IMG/VR virus record: IMGVR_UViG_3300042544_002979
Span: 1 to 41,674 of that record
DNA from: a virus
Reading direction: 5' to 3' (one strand)
Length of the DNA: 41,674 nucleotides
Shown here in pieces: positions 7,881-17,064 of this stretch. The stretch's first letter is position 1, and each line of letters starts with the position of its first letter. Under the pieces are notes generated by a model, which was given only the letters and a program-made list of their open reading frames with translations, did not search any database and was not told the origin of the DNA. Both the position numbers and the translations under genes were made by a program.

Positions 7881-9590
7881 TTACTGAACAGGGGAAATTC
7901 CTCCAAGCCTACTAGGGTCAACAGTTTGGTTAATTTGATCGGCAGTTCCTATACCAGTTCCTAGATTGTATTCATAATTCAATAAAGTTGATGTGTTATT
8001 TCCAGAAGAGAAAGCTTGCAGATAAACTAATTTATTAGATGTTGAATTGAAAGGAGATCCAAAGTAGGTTAATCTCACATGTCTACATCCTCCAGTAGCG
8101 GAAGGGAGAGTAGTTGTAGGTGAATTTCCCGCTGAATCTATTATTTTTATTTTATTGGCATTATTGAGAGAGGAAATATTAGTATTTATATAAACACCTC
8201 CTATAGAATAAGACGACGAATTCATGTAAATATCAACCACGGAAACGTTTCCAGCTTCAACATACGGATTTTTAAATCCGGTTACATTAAGCCAAATTCT
8301 ATTTGCTCTAAAATCAGATTCAATTGATCTAGAAGGATTTGGGGTTACTACAATAACATCTCCATCGGGAACAATCGTAATTGCTGGATTTAATAAGAGT
8401 GTGGTCACAGTAAATCCAGCAATCCTTCTTGTAGCTATAACGCTTACCGTTGAAGAAACTGTATCTGTAATATTCTGATAAGATTTAACTACGAAAGCTC
8501 CGGTTCCTCCGGTTATTCCGGTTGCCCCTGTAAATCCAATTCCAATATTTGAATAATTAGATCCACCAGTAACTCTAAATAGAGAATTCCCTCCCATGGA
8601 GAGATTAAGAGCTCCTGAATTAGATACTCCAGTATAGGAAAGCGCTGTTTGGGAATCTTTTAAATCTGAATTTACAGTTAAAGCGTTGGAAGAACTTGTA
8701 GTGCTTAAGCTAAATCCTCCACTATTTTCTCTAAATTCTGCTCTACTATTATTTAGGGAAATGTTTCTTCCAAGAAAACCTATCGAAGAGGAATTTATGT
8801 TGATTCCCCCCGTTCCAGTAATGGTAGCGGTATTAGAAGAAAATCCAACATTATTTCCTATCAAGGAAACAGTTCCACCTGTAGAACTATAAGTTCCAGT
8901 TGCTTGAGACTGAATAGCAATGGCATCATCGGAAGAGAATTGAATATTATAATCAGACCCTGTACTTCCCCATCTAAAAGAAGGTAGATTTGAAGATTGA
9001 TAAAAAGTCTTATCAAAAGAGAATATTGGAAGTGAAGCAGTTAAAGAAGCATCGGTTGAGACTAAAACCTTTGAATAAGTTGGATTTGCATTATTTACAT
9101 TGACAAGAGAATCACTAAATACAAAAGTTGTAATTGGCTGATTTACCAAAGCAGTCGGTCCAATAACTATTGCATTATTTTCATTTACTTCTCCTGGGCC
9201 ACTTATTCCAGACACAACAGTAAAAACTCCTTCGGATATGAAGTTATATGGGGTACTTACCCAAGATGATCCATTGTAGGTATATATTGGTTGGTTTCCT
9301 GAAGGCGATGAATCGATCCAAATATCTCCAAATATAAGAGGTCTTTCGTTAGCAGGTAGTGAGACATAAGGGGCATTTTCTTGAAAATACCAATTAGTAG
9401 CCCTCTGGCCTGTTGCTCCGGGTAGTCCATCTCTTCCCACTTGTCCTACGATACCGGTGGAACCAATGGGTCCAAATTCTCCAGGTAATCCAGTAGAATT
9501 AGAAAGGATCTGAGAAAAATTATAATTAGTCTTTGCTATTATTTGATTTTTATCGTCTCCCGGAAGTATGTAGTTGGTATTAAAGTTCAT
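7881..9590 (-). CDS. Collagen-stalk fibre protein, 569 aa (paralogue of next gene)
   Basis: The N-terminus carries an N-Y-N-F-S-Q-I motif (residues 22-28), then a short Gly-X-Y stalk (about 34-62, LPGEFGPIG... GRDGLPGATGQ). A module follows with GDIW (88-91), a GSSWVS strand, a SGISGP turn and NPTYSKVLVSTDAS. The rest is Ser/Gly/Asn-rich repetitive beta structure, like fibre shafts. The same order of motifs occurs in the 494-aa gene directly upstream, 2 bp away. The N-terminus probably anchors to the virion and the C-terminus faces out; this is inferred from fibre families. Receptor binding or capsid decoration are both possible. No Shine-Dalgarno sequence. Confidence 0.75.
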   Translation of the reverse strand: MNFNTNYILPGDDKNQIIAKTNYNFSQILSNSTGLPGEFGPIGSTGIVGQVGRDGLPGATGQRATNWYFQENAPYVSLPANERPLIFGDIWIDSSPSGNQPIYTYNGSSWVSTPYNFISEGVFTVVSGISGPGEVNENNAIVIGPTALVNQPITTFVFSDSLVNVNNANPTYSKVLVSTDASLTASLPIFSFDKTFYQSSNLPSFRWGSTGSDYNIQFSSDDAIAIQSQATGTYSSTGGTVSLIGNNVGFSSNTATITGTGGININSSSIGFLGRNISLNNSRAEFRENSGGFSLSTTSSSNALTVNSDLKDSQTALSYTGVSNSGALNLSMGGNSLFRVTGGSNYSNIGIGFTGATGITGGTGAFVVKSYQNITDTVSSTVSVIATRRIAGFTVTTLLLNPAITIVPDGDVIVVTPNPSRSIESDFRANRIWLNVTGFKNPYVEAGNVSVVDIYMNSSSYSIGGVYINTNISSLNNANKIKIIDSAGNSPTTTLPSATGGCRHVRLTYFGSPFNSTSNKLVYLQAFSSGNNTSTLLNYEYNLGTGIGTADQINQTVDPSRLGGISPVQ

Positions 9591-9592
9591 TT

Positions 9593-11077
9593 TTATGCGG
9601 TAAGAATTCCTGAAACTGAAGGTGTATCATAGTAAACTATCCAAGAACTGGCTAATCTAACAATGTTTATTGAAACCGATGAAGTTGCAGTAAAAGTTCC
9701 TGCGGTTAGAGAAGTTGTTCCGTTTGTAGTCAATGAAATTCCAGAGAGAGTATTAGCAGTAGAAGAACTAAAAACATTCATTTGATAAGATTCCCCAACT
9801 CCTATAAGATCTGAAAATCCGGTAGGACCAGGCATCAGGGGAATAGCAATTCCTGCCCCCGTAGCTCCATTTCCTAAAAAACTAACCATTGCAATATTAC
9901 CGTTTGTAATAACGCTGGGGCCAACTAAATTATAAAACTTATTGCTTACCTGATAATCTCCAGTCCCTCCCCTAGTATTTGTAGAATAAGCATAGAGGGT
10001 TTTATCGAATTTTATTTTTCCGTCTGATCTAACAGAAAATTTACTAGAAGAAGCCGTAGAAAAATTAGCCAAGAATCTACTGGTTGAAGCAGTTCCTGTT
10101 AAATTAACACTAATTCCTCCTCCTGTGCTTGTATTTACAAAAGAAGCCATGGATGAACCAGAAAAAGATCCATTAATGGTGATAGGGATATTAAATACAG
10201 CAGACGCTCCATTTAAAACCAATTGATTAGAATTTACCAAAAGATTTGAAGTTCCAGAATTTAGATTCATCAATCCAGAAGTCGTAAAACTCATGGACGT
10301 ATTAGCAGTTAAACTTGAAGAAATTCCGGAAACTGTAATGTCTCCGTTGGTACTTTGAAGATTTAAATTTTTACCAGCTATTATGTCTAGGGAATCTGAA
10401 GGTGACACAAATCTAATAGCGTAATCTGTAGAGGATGGATTTTTCCAATCAAAATAAGGATGTCTATTATAATCAGAAGGAAGAGCGGTATCTTGATCCA
10501 TTAAATTACTTTTTGCAAATTCTAATAAAGGAAATCCATTAGATGCATTAGTAGCAATTAAAAATTTAGAATATGTTGGATTTGCAGTAGCAGGAATAAC
10601 TCTATCGTCGCTCAAAACAAAAGTATTATTCCCAGGAGTAGAAGAAGACTGTACTATTGCATTTTTCAAAGATGCATTTGACGGGCCAGTTATTCCAGTT
10701 AAAGTTGTAAAAACGTCTTGAGCTTGTAAGCTCTGACCTGTAGATACCCACCCACTTGTTGTATAAATAGAAACTGCTTTATTAAATGACGGGTTTGTAT
10801 TTACCCAATAATCCCCAACTAAAAGTACTTCGTCGAATCCTGTTTGAGTTTCTGGAGCAATATTAGAAAGGAACCATCTAGTCCCTCTTTCTCCAGGAAC
10901 TCCTGTATCTCCAATTGGACCTTCTGGTCCTATTGGTCCTTGATCCCCTTGTTTTCCGTCTGCACCTTGAGGTCCTCCACCGTTTGCAACGATAGCATCA
11001 AAATTCTGATTTATTTTATTGATCAGATCTTCTTGGGTATCCCCAGGGTTAAGATTTATTATGGTTAAGTTTGGCAT
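9593..11077 (-). CDS. Collagen-stalk fibre protein, 494 aa (paralogue of previous gene)
   Basis: Starts with a globular anchor containing INKINQNFDAI (about 19-29) and a Gly-X-Y stalk of about 30 residues (35-65, GPQGADGKQG and onwards) with more charged and Pro residues than the giant fibre. It then has GDYW (88-91), SGWVS, TGITGP and NPTYSKFLIATNAS in the same order as the neighbour at 7881-9590. The C-terminus is a different Ser/Thr/Gly-rich beta region ending PSVSGILTA. The pair has conserved N-termini and diverged ends, as expected for fibres that attach alike but contact different ligands. An AATATATA element lies 16 bp upstream of the start. Confidence 0.75.
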   Translation of the reverse strand: MPNLTIINLNPGDTQEDLINKINQNFDAIVANGGGPQGADGKQGDQGPIGPEGPIGDTGVPGERGTRWFLSNIAPETQTGFDEVLLVGDYWVNTNPSFNKAVSIYTTSGWVSTGQSLQAQDVFTTLTGITGPSNASLKNAIVQSSSTPGNNTFVLSDDRVIPATANPTYSKFLIATNASNGFPLLEFAKSNLMDQDTALPSDYNRHPYFDWKNPSSTDYAIRFVSPSDSLDIIAGKNLNLQSTNGDITVSGISSSLTANTSMSFTTSGLMNLNSGTSNLLVNSNQLVLNGASAVFNIPITINGSFSGSSMASFVNTSTGGGISVNLTGTASTSRFLANFSTASSSKFSVRSDGKIKFDKTLYAYSTNTRGGTGDYQVSNKFYNLVGPSVITNGNIAMVSFLGNGATGAGIAIPLMPGPTGFSDLIGVGESYQMNVFSSSTANTLSGISLTTNGTTSLTAGTFTATSSVSINIVRLASSWIVYYDTPSVSGILTA

Positions 11078-11093
11078 TTTTCTCTTCTTTCTC

Positions 11094-11101
11094 TATATAT
11101 T
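11094..11101 (-). promoter_or_regulatory. AATATATA promoter-like motif upstream of the 494-aa fibre gene
   Basis: The minus strand reads AATATATA, 16 bp upstream of the start at 11077, in the 41-bp gap after the 1,976-aa gene. It is a one-base variant of the GATATATA element seen upstream of four other genes, and the same variant precedes phoH. Confidence 0.35.
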
Positions 11102-11118
11102 CCTAAGGAATTTATCCC

Positions 11119-14100
11119 TTATATTTTTCCAATCTCAAAATTAAAGGTCAGAGAGTAGTTCTGGTTTACATCTAAAGCGTATTCAAACTCATAGGTCAAA
11201 GATGTTCTTTGAGTTAGCTTAAAATTAGGCTGTGGAACATATCCATATTTAATTTTGTCCGGATTAATTAAATCCCCTCTTACTAAAATTTGGGTAGAAG
11301 TTAAAGGCTGTCCTCTTTTTAGAACAGAAAGATTTAGTTGTTTCCCTTCGTAGATCGGAACTATATTCTGGTCTATGTAAGTTTTGATGTCATCCTGGAT
11401 GTCATTAGGATTACCAACTCCATATTCGGTAATTATATTATTGATAAAAACAGAGCTTATTCCAGAATTCAGAATATATCTTCTTAGAATTCGATCTAAT
11501 CTAATCACACCATACACAAGATTAGCAACGGGGTCTTTTTGCCAGAATACCTCAATATCAGGATAAATGCTCTCGTCTAATTTAGAAAGATCCACCCCTG
11601 AGAGAGCAGGACCCAATTGACCTATCCCTGTGTTTGACTGGGAAGGGGTCATTGACTGGATAGTTGAGGTTGCAGATTGAGCTTCTAAATTTATAACTTG
11701 CGGATCTGAAGTCCCTTCTGTTTTGGAAATTTCCAAAGCTATAAAAGTGTAAGTGCTAATAGTTCCGGGAGTTTGCATCATTTTAGATCCCATGAAAGTC
11801 TTATATTCTAGCATGGCTCTAGTTCCCGCAACTGGAGTTTGATCCACGCTGCTGGTGTAAAGATTGTAATATCCAGGATCCCAAGTCGAAGAGAAAATAG
11901 GGAAATTCTTTTTCTCGATTGGGGTTTCTCCAATTAATGGATAAACAGATCCCTGTGCAAGATTTTGCGATGCGCTAAGAATATTTTTACCCAGGGAGAC
12001 CTTAGTGTAACTAAGATTGTCAATTAACCCAAATCCTATCTTCTCAGGTGCAAATGTGCAGTTTCTGTAGCTAAGATCGATTCCAGTAGCTCCTGTAATT
12101 GTATCTATCTTGTCATTTTTATACATGATAGATTTCTTAAATGCAGGTTCATATCCTCCGGAATATCTTAGAATATCAGCAGATAGAGAAATTCCACCGT
12201 TGATAATATCATATCCAGTAGGTTGATTTTGTCCTAAGGTCTGTGGACCCGAATAGCTCTTCACTGGAGTTGTTCCAGTAGGTTTTTTAATAGCAGTTGG
12301 CTGAACAAAAGAAAGATCAAAGTAATCCGAAATTGATACTGTTTCCTGTGTTGTTTTATTCCAGTCGTAAGTTGTATAAGTAATATAAGAACTTTCTGTA
12401 TTTACTTGATTAGCTATGTAAGACAGGGATAATCTTTTTAGAATAAAATCAAAATAATTTTCTCCTCCTTCAATCTGTACAACTGGTTTACCCTTATAAG
12501 CTCCTTGAGAAGCTAGAGGAATATTTAAAGTTGGTCCAGGATAAGTTGGAGAAAAAGGAATATCGAAATAATAATTGCTTGGATTAGTAGGTCCAAAATT
12601 AACCACATTCTGTGATCTTCCGGTAGGCCAAGGATAGTAAGAATAAGAAGAAGAACCTGCAAGAACTTTAAAAGTTCCAGTAGTTCCTAATGTTCCAAAT
12701 CCTGCGATTCCGGTAGATCCTGAGGGATAGTATAAATTTATTTCTTCTCTTAGATCTGTATCATACTCAGGATTTGGGATGATGTAAATTTGACCATCTA
12801 CAGATTGACCGCAATTACTATTAGAGGAAAAAGAAAGATCTAATGCTGCACTCAATTTTATATCATCGATAGCATACAAAGGTGATCCAGTTGGGCCTGG
12901 GTTTCCTGTAATTCCAACGTCCGTCTTTTTCTTTTTACCGCTTAGTGAATACATGAGAAGATAATCCAAATAAGGATCTCCTCCAGTACCTCCGGTATAT
13001 CCTATCGGAAGGGCTCTGTAATCTTTGATCACTGCATAAGTAACAAATAGAATAGATTTTTGAGTTACATTTTCAATAACCTCATATCTAACTGGAGATT
13101 GTATAATTGATGGATCTTCTGGAATAACCCTCAGAATAGAAGAAAATTTATAATCTTGGAAACCCCTAAAGTTAGGAACAAATTTTTCTAGATCATTTTT
13201 TGGATCAGGTAAAGTACTTCTTCTTTTCAGAGAAATTTTAATCCCTCTGAAAATCGTATCATAAAAACCAGTTACACTATTATACTTAAAGGGGGTAAAG
13301 AATTCTTTTACTTCATTAACATCGGTATTATATGGTGATGGATAATCGATAGGATCTACAGTGAAATATGAATTGAAGTAATCCGCATCTGAAGGATCTG
13401 CATTCTTTGCTCTTTCTAAATCTATCTTATATGGTAAATAATTATTTTGGGAAATGATACCATCAATAGGAAATTCTCTAGGAACACCTTCTAGAAGCAT
13501 CCACTCGTGGGTGAAATATTGAGGAGACGGAAAATCCTGCTGGAATCCTGGCGAGAAATTAGTTGGGGTAAAAGCTGGGCTAACATTTAGCCTATAAGCA
13601 TTTCCTCTAGCGTCGGTTCCGCCGTTATAAACCCATTTGTTTATATAAGGAACTATTCTAGATTTATTTGCTCTTGTTACTGTGTAATTCTCTTCTAGAT
13701 ATTGATATTCGGTAGATAATTTACCATATTCAAATAAGGTTTCTTTAACATTCTCGTCGAAATTACCAGACGGATTGAGACTTTGTATTCCGTAGAACCC
13801 ATTAAACGAATTTAGATCTTGCTCTGAAGCAACAGTTGTTCCGTAGTTATAAGGTGAAGTTGATCCGTAGGAAACAGAATTTACATATCCCATCCGGGTA
13901 AAAACAGCAGGAAGAACTATGGCAGGTTGATTATTTAAATTTAGATCCTGAAAAGATGTTGATCCTAAACAAATAAAAACACTTCCTTGATTAACTACCC
14001 TTTGATTGACTGTTCCTCTTTCAACCACAATAGATCCTCTTCTAACATAGTATTTAACACCAAACTTAAGCTGATCGTCTTGATTTGGTATCAATTGAAA

Positions 14101-17049
14101 GTATCTGTGAAATTCTGAAGTTGGAGTTATTCCATAAGTAGAAGACCAGAAATCAAAATCTATTTCCTTCATATCAAAGAAAGAAAATACCCCGGTGTAT
14201 AAATTAGTCATGCTATAAACATTAAAACTAGAATTTGATCCTAGATTAATAACTGCACGATCATCAGATAGGGTAGCAACTAAATATTCCTTATATCCAG
14301 AAAATCCGGTTACGGTTCCTGTCGTTGAGGTAATATCGTTATCATAAATTGGGGAATCTACATATCTGGTAACACTAGAAATCATAGATAATCCACCGGT
14401 AATTCCCTTTCCGCTTTCAACTTCTATCCAATTCCCAGGAATAACATTTCCGGATTCTAGATTAGAGAATACAACCCTATTTTTTGAATAATCGGTTCCC
14501 CCTTGAAATTTCTGGATATAAGATATTTGAGATGCATCTACCCCTGCTATGCTAACATACCCAGGATAAGAAAAAGGATAATAAAGTGTCCAATCCGAAC
14601 TTTGGTCTGGGGAAGGATTATAATTAAAGGAATTCTGAGGAACTGCAGATACAGACTTATAGTATGTGTTATTATAGATAACTATATTCCCTACTGAATA
14701 AGCAGAAATATTGTTCCAAACTCCTTGATAATTAGATTCAAATGTGGTATAATCGGAGAAAACAGTAATTTGGTATTCGAGATTCTGTTTAGATCCTGGG
14801 TTTTTAACTCTAATGATAGAATCTGCATCGGATGTTCCCGCATCCCAAACCACAGTAGAAATATCAGAAAAAGAACCAGAGAATGCCTTAGCTACTTCTG
14901 ATGTTGTTCCTTGATACCAATTGAAATAATAGTTATTCCCTGCAGCATAGTGAGATCCAGAAGACCAAGACAGAAGTGTTCCGGCATAATCCCCTGATGT
15001 TATTAAATCATATTTACTTCCCAATTCTCCTCTTGATCCGTTTGGCCAGAATATTTTGAATGTCACAGGAAGAGTAAGATCTAGATTTTTCTGGAAAGTC
15101 ACATTTGTGTAAGCCTTTCCTTTTTGTCCGTCTATTTTTCCAATATAAGAACCAATTTTTTCATCAGGTCCAGTAAAATCTAATAGATTTACACTGGTGT
15201 CACTAATAACCAAAGATCCGGTTTTTATAGAGCTTGATCCGGTGGTTCCAAAATAATATGACCCGGATAAAGTGTATCCAGTAGATCCACCTATAAAAAT
15301 ATAATTTGAAGTTTGACCAGGTATAAATCCTGTGCTTCCGGTAACTACACCTGGGCCTGAAGATAAAACTGTAGGGATCTGGAACGAATTTCCAGTAGCA
15401 CCTAAAGGAATAGTAATCCTCCAAGATCCTTCAATTTGTTGACTTGGCCCTGAAATAGTAACTAGATCATTGTCGGAAAGACCGTGATTAGATTCTGTTA
15501 CAATATTGACATATCCATATTGGCTTCCGCTAACTAATAAAGAATAAGCTTTAGTTATTTTTTGAACGTCTTGATAATAAGGTCCAAATTTTAAATAGTC
15601 TGGCGTGTTATTTAACCAATCTCCTAAAGAATATGTGTTAGTGTAAGGGTTATATGACAAGGGAGCCCCATTTTTTTCATAGTTCTCATATCTAGATAGG
15701 CTATAAAATCTGTCATATTTGTCAGTTACATAATAAAGTTTTTGAGGGTCGTAAATGTTCACATCTTCAGATCCCGGCATCCATCCAGAAGCTCCTTGAT
15801 AATAAAGTCTAACCCCTCCAGTGCTACTTTGGAAAGCCGGAGTTGAACTATAATAATATCCTATGTTATTTCTAGAAGGCTTTGGAAGATTTAAATTGTC
15901 AGAGGCATTCTTATTGTCAAAGAAATATTGACCATTTAATTTGAATTCACCCACGTCGTTTCTAGAAACATAGAATCCAAAATATCTATTGATAGAATAT
16001 AAATCAGCATCAGGATCATCGAACAGGAATTCCATGTTTAGAAGATTTGGACAAATTATTCCATTTCTAGAAAATCCATCTGTGATATATTCTTCAAAGT
16101 CAATCTGAGAACTCGAATTAGGAGAAGTTAAATAGGAATTTAAAAATTCTCCTTTTTGGGTGTAAACCCCATTCTTTATACTAATCCCGTTGTAGTAGCT
16201 ATAAGTGTTTGATTGTAAACTGAAATCAAAAGGATTTGGATTAAATCCAGGGTTAGCAACAATAGATCTGATATATCTTCCAATGTTAGTTTTAGATCTT
16301 AGATCAAATGTAGCAATTGCTTGAGCATTTGGAAGGATCTTAGAATTAAAAAATTGCTCGACGTTATTCACGTCTGCGTAGTTTTTTAATTCATCCATCA
16401 GAGTTACTGAACCTGATCCTTGAACGATCGTATACGTGCTGTAAATGCTATTACCGTTGAAGAATTCCCCATCTGCGTAATTTTGAAAAGAACTAGTTTC
16501 ATTGTTCCAATATTGAATAATGAAAGGTTCTGTTGAGTCTGGACTTGCTATTACTTTATATTGAGACCCGTTAGCTATAGTATCCACATTGGCTGGATAT
16601 GGATAACTTATAGGATTTGGAACTTTAAAAATAACAAAATAATCAGGAATAACGTCTCTTATCCAAAGAGGCTGAAAATACCTAAAATTTTCTGGATAAT
16701 TTTTATCAACTAGAGTTGAAGCCCCGGATGCATAGAAAAAATCATATTGTGAACTAAATGTATCCGCTGGTTGTCTAGCACCATTTGTGAAATTTCCAAC
16801 CTGAAAAACTATATCGTTTGGGGTATTTCCTTCATCGAAGAAATTGTGAACATCTTTAGCATACGTGTTCTGTCCAGTAACGCTAAACTTTTTATATTTC
16901 TGAAGACTTAGGGTTGGATTTACGTCCATAGAATTAAGCCAGATCCCACCTGTGGAATCTAGTGTTAATTTTAAATTTCCTGTTAGTTTTGGATTAGTCC
17001 TAAGTACCCCGAAGGAACTATTGTAATCAAATAGTTTTTCTGTTGTCAT
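11119..17049 (-). CDS. Very large virion structural protein, 1,976 aa
   Basis: The largest gene in the window. It begins MTTEKLFDYNSSFGVLRTNPK and is rich in Tyr, Ser, Asn and Gly throughout, with no membrane segment or recognisable enzyme motif. Around residues 500-580 there is a compact module (SGSQYGYVNI, then HGLSDNDLVTISG, then GSWRITIP, then NSFQIP). It recurs in the 1,414-aa baseplate-like protein and resembles the FCCH-type beta modules seen in many tail proteins. Another segment near residues 820-850 (GVWNNISAYSVGNIVIYNNTYYKSV) looks like a small carbohydrate-binding-type motif with paired aromatics. The far C-terminus (FKLTQRTSLTYEFEYALDVNQNYSLTFNFEIGKI) is a strand-rich cap. A baseplate or tail-tip assembly role is inferred from context; I do not recognise the family. 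Confidence 0.7.
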   Translation of the reverse strand: MTTEKLFDYNSSFGVLRTNPKLTGNLKLTLDSTGGIWLNSMDVNPTLSLQKYKKFSVTGQNTYAKDVHNFFDEGNTPNDIVFQVGNFTNGARQPADTFSSQYDFFYASGASTLVDKNYPENFRYFQPLWIRDVIPDYFVIFKVPNPISYPYPANVDTIANGSQYKVIASPDSTEPFIIQYWNNETSSFQNYADGEFFNGNSIYSTYTIVQGSGSVTLMDELKNYADVNNVEQFFNSKILPNAQAIATFDLRSKTNIGRYIRSIVANPGFNPNPFDFSLQSNTYSYYNGISIKNGVYTQKGEFLNSYLTSPNSSSQIDFEEYITDGFSRNGIICPNLLNMEFLFDDPDADLYSINRYFGFYVSRNDVGEFKLNGQYFFDNKNASDNLNLPKPSRNNIGYYYSSTPAFQSSTGGVRLYYQGASGWMPGSEDVNIYDPQKLYYVTDKYDRFYSLSRYENYEKNGAPLSYNPYTNTYSLGDWLNNTPDYLKFGPYYQDVQKITKAYSLLVSGSQYGYVNIVTESNHGLSDNDLVTISGPSQQIEGSWRITIPLGATGNSFQIPTVLSSGPGVVTGSTGFIPGQTSNYIFIGGSTGYTLSGSYYFGTTGSSSIKTGSLVISDTSVNLLDFTGPDEKIGSYIGKIDGQKGKAYTNVTFQKNLDLTLPVTFKIFWPNGSRGELGSKYDLITSGDYAGTLLSWSSGSHYAAGNNYYFNWYQGTTSEVAKAFSGSFSDISTVVWDAGTSDADSIIRVKNPGSKQNLEYQITVFSDYTTFESNYQGVWNNISAYSVGNIVIYNNTYYKSVSAVPQNSFNYNPSPDQSSDWTLYYPFSYPGYVSIAGVDASQISYIQKFQGGTDYSKNRVVFSNLESGNVIPGNWIEVESGKGITGGLSMISSVTRYVDSPIYDNDITSTTGTVTGFSGYKEYLVATLSDDRAVINLGSNSSFNVYSMTNLYTGVFSFFDMKEIDFDFWSSTYGITPTSEFHRYFQLIPNQDDQLKFGVKYYVRRGSIVVERGTVNQRVVNQGSVFICLGSTSFQDLNLNNQPAIVLPAVFTRMGYVNSVSYGSTSPYNYGTTVASEQDLNSFNGFYGIQSLNPSGNFDENVKETLFEYGKLSTEYQYLEENYTVTRANKSRIVPYINKWVYNGGTDARGNAYRLNVSPAFTPTNFSPGFQQDFPSPQYFTHEWMLLEGVPREFPIDGIISQNNYLPYKIDLERAKNADPSDADYFNSYFTVDPIDYPSPYNTDVNEVKEFFTPFKYNSVTGFYDTIFRGIKISLKRRSTLPDPKNDLEKFVPNFRGFQDYKFSSILRVIPEDPSIIQSPVRYEVIENVTQKSILFVTYAVIKDYRALPIGYTGGTGGDPYLDYLLMYSLSGKKKKTDVGITGNPGPTGSPLYAIDDIKLSAALDLSFSSNSNCGQSVDGQIYIIPNPEYDTDLREEINLYYPSGSTGIAGFGTLGTTGTFKVLAGSSSYSYYPWPTGRSQNVVNFGPTNPSNYYFDIPFSPTYPGPTLNIPLASQGAYKGKPVVQIEGGENYFDFILKRLSLSYIANQVNTESSYITYTTYDWNKTTQETVSISDYFDLSFVQPTAIKKPTGTTPVKSYSGPQTLGQNQPTGYDIINGGISLSADILRYSGGYEPAFKKSIMYKNDKIDTITGATGIDLSYRNCTFAPEKIGFGLIDNLSYTKVSLGKNILSASQNLAQGSVYPLIGETPIEKKNFPIFSSTWDPGYYNLYTSSVDQTPVAGTRAMLEYKTFMGSKMMQTPGTISTYTFIALEISKTEGTSDPQVINLEAQSATSTIQSMTPSQSNTGIGQLGPALSGVDLSKLDESIYPDIEVFWQKDPVANLVYGVIRLDRILRRYILNSGISSVFINNIITEYGVGNPNDIQDDIKTYIDQNIVPIYEGKQLNLSVLKRGQPLTSTQILVRGDLINPDKIKYGYVPQPNFKLTQRTSLTYEFEYALDVNQNYSLTFNFEIGKI

Positions 17050-17064
17050 TTTTTATAAATTCCT

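Noticed and set aside
11094-11110. Hairpin ATTCC-TAA-GGAAT as a terminator after the 1,976-aa gene
   Set aside because: The stem is only five base pairs and no T-run follows on the minus strand. It also overlaps the promoter-like motif of the next gene.
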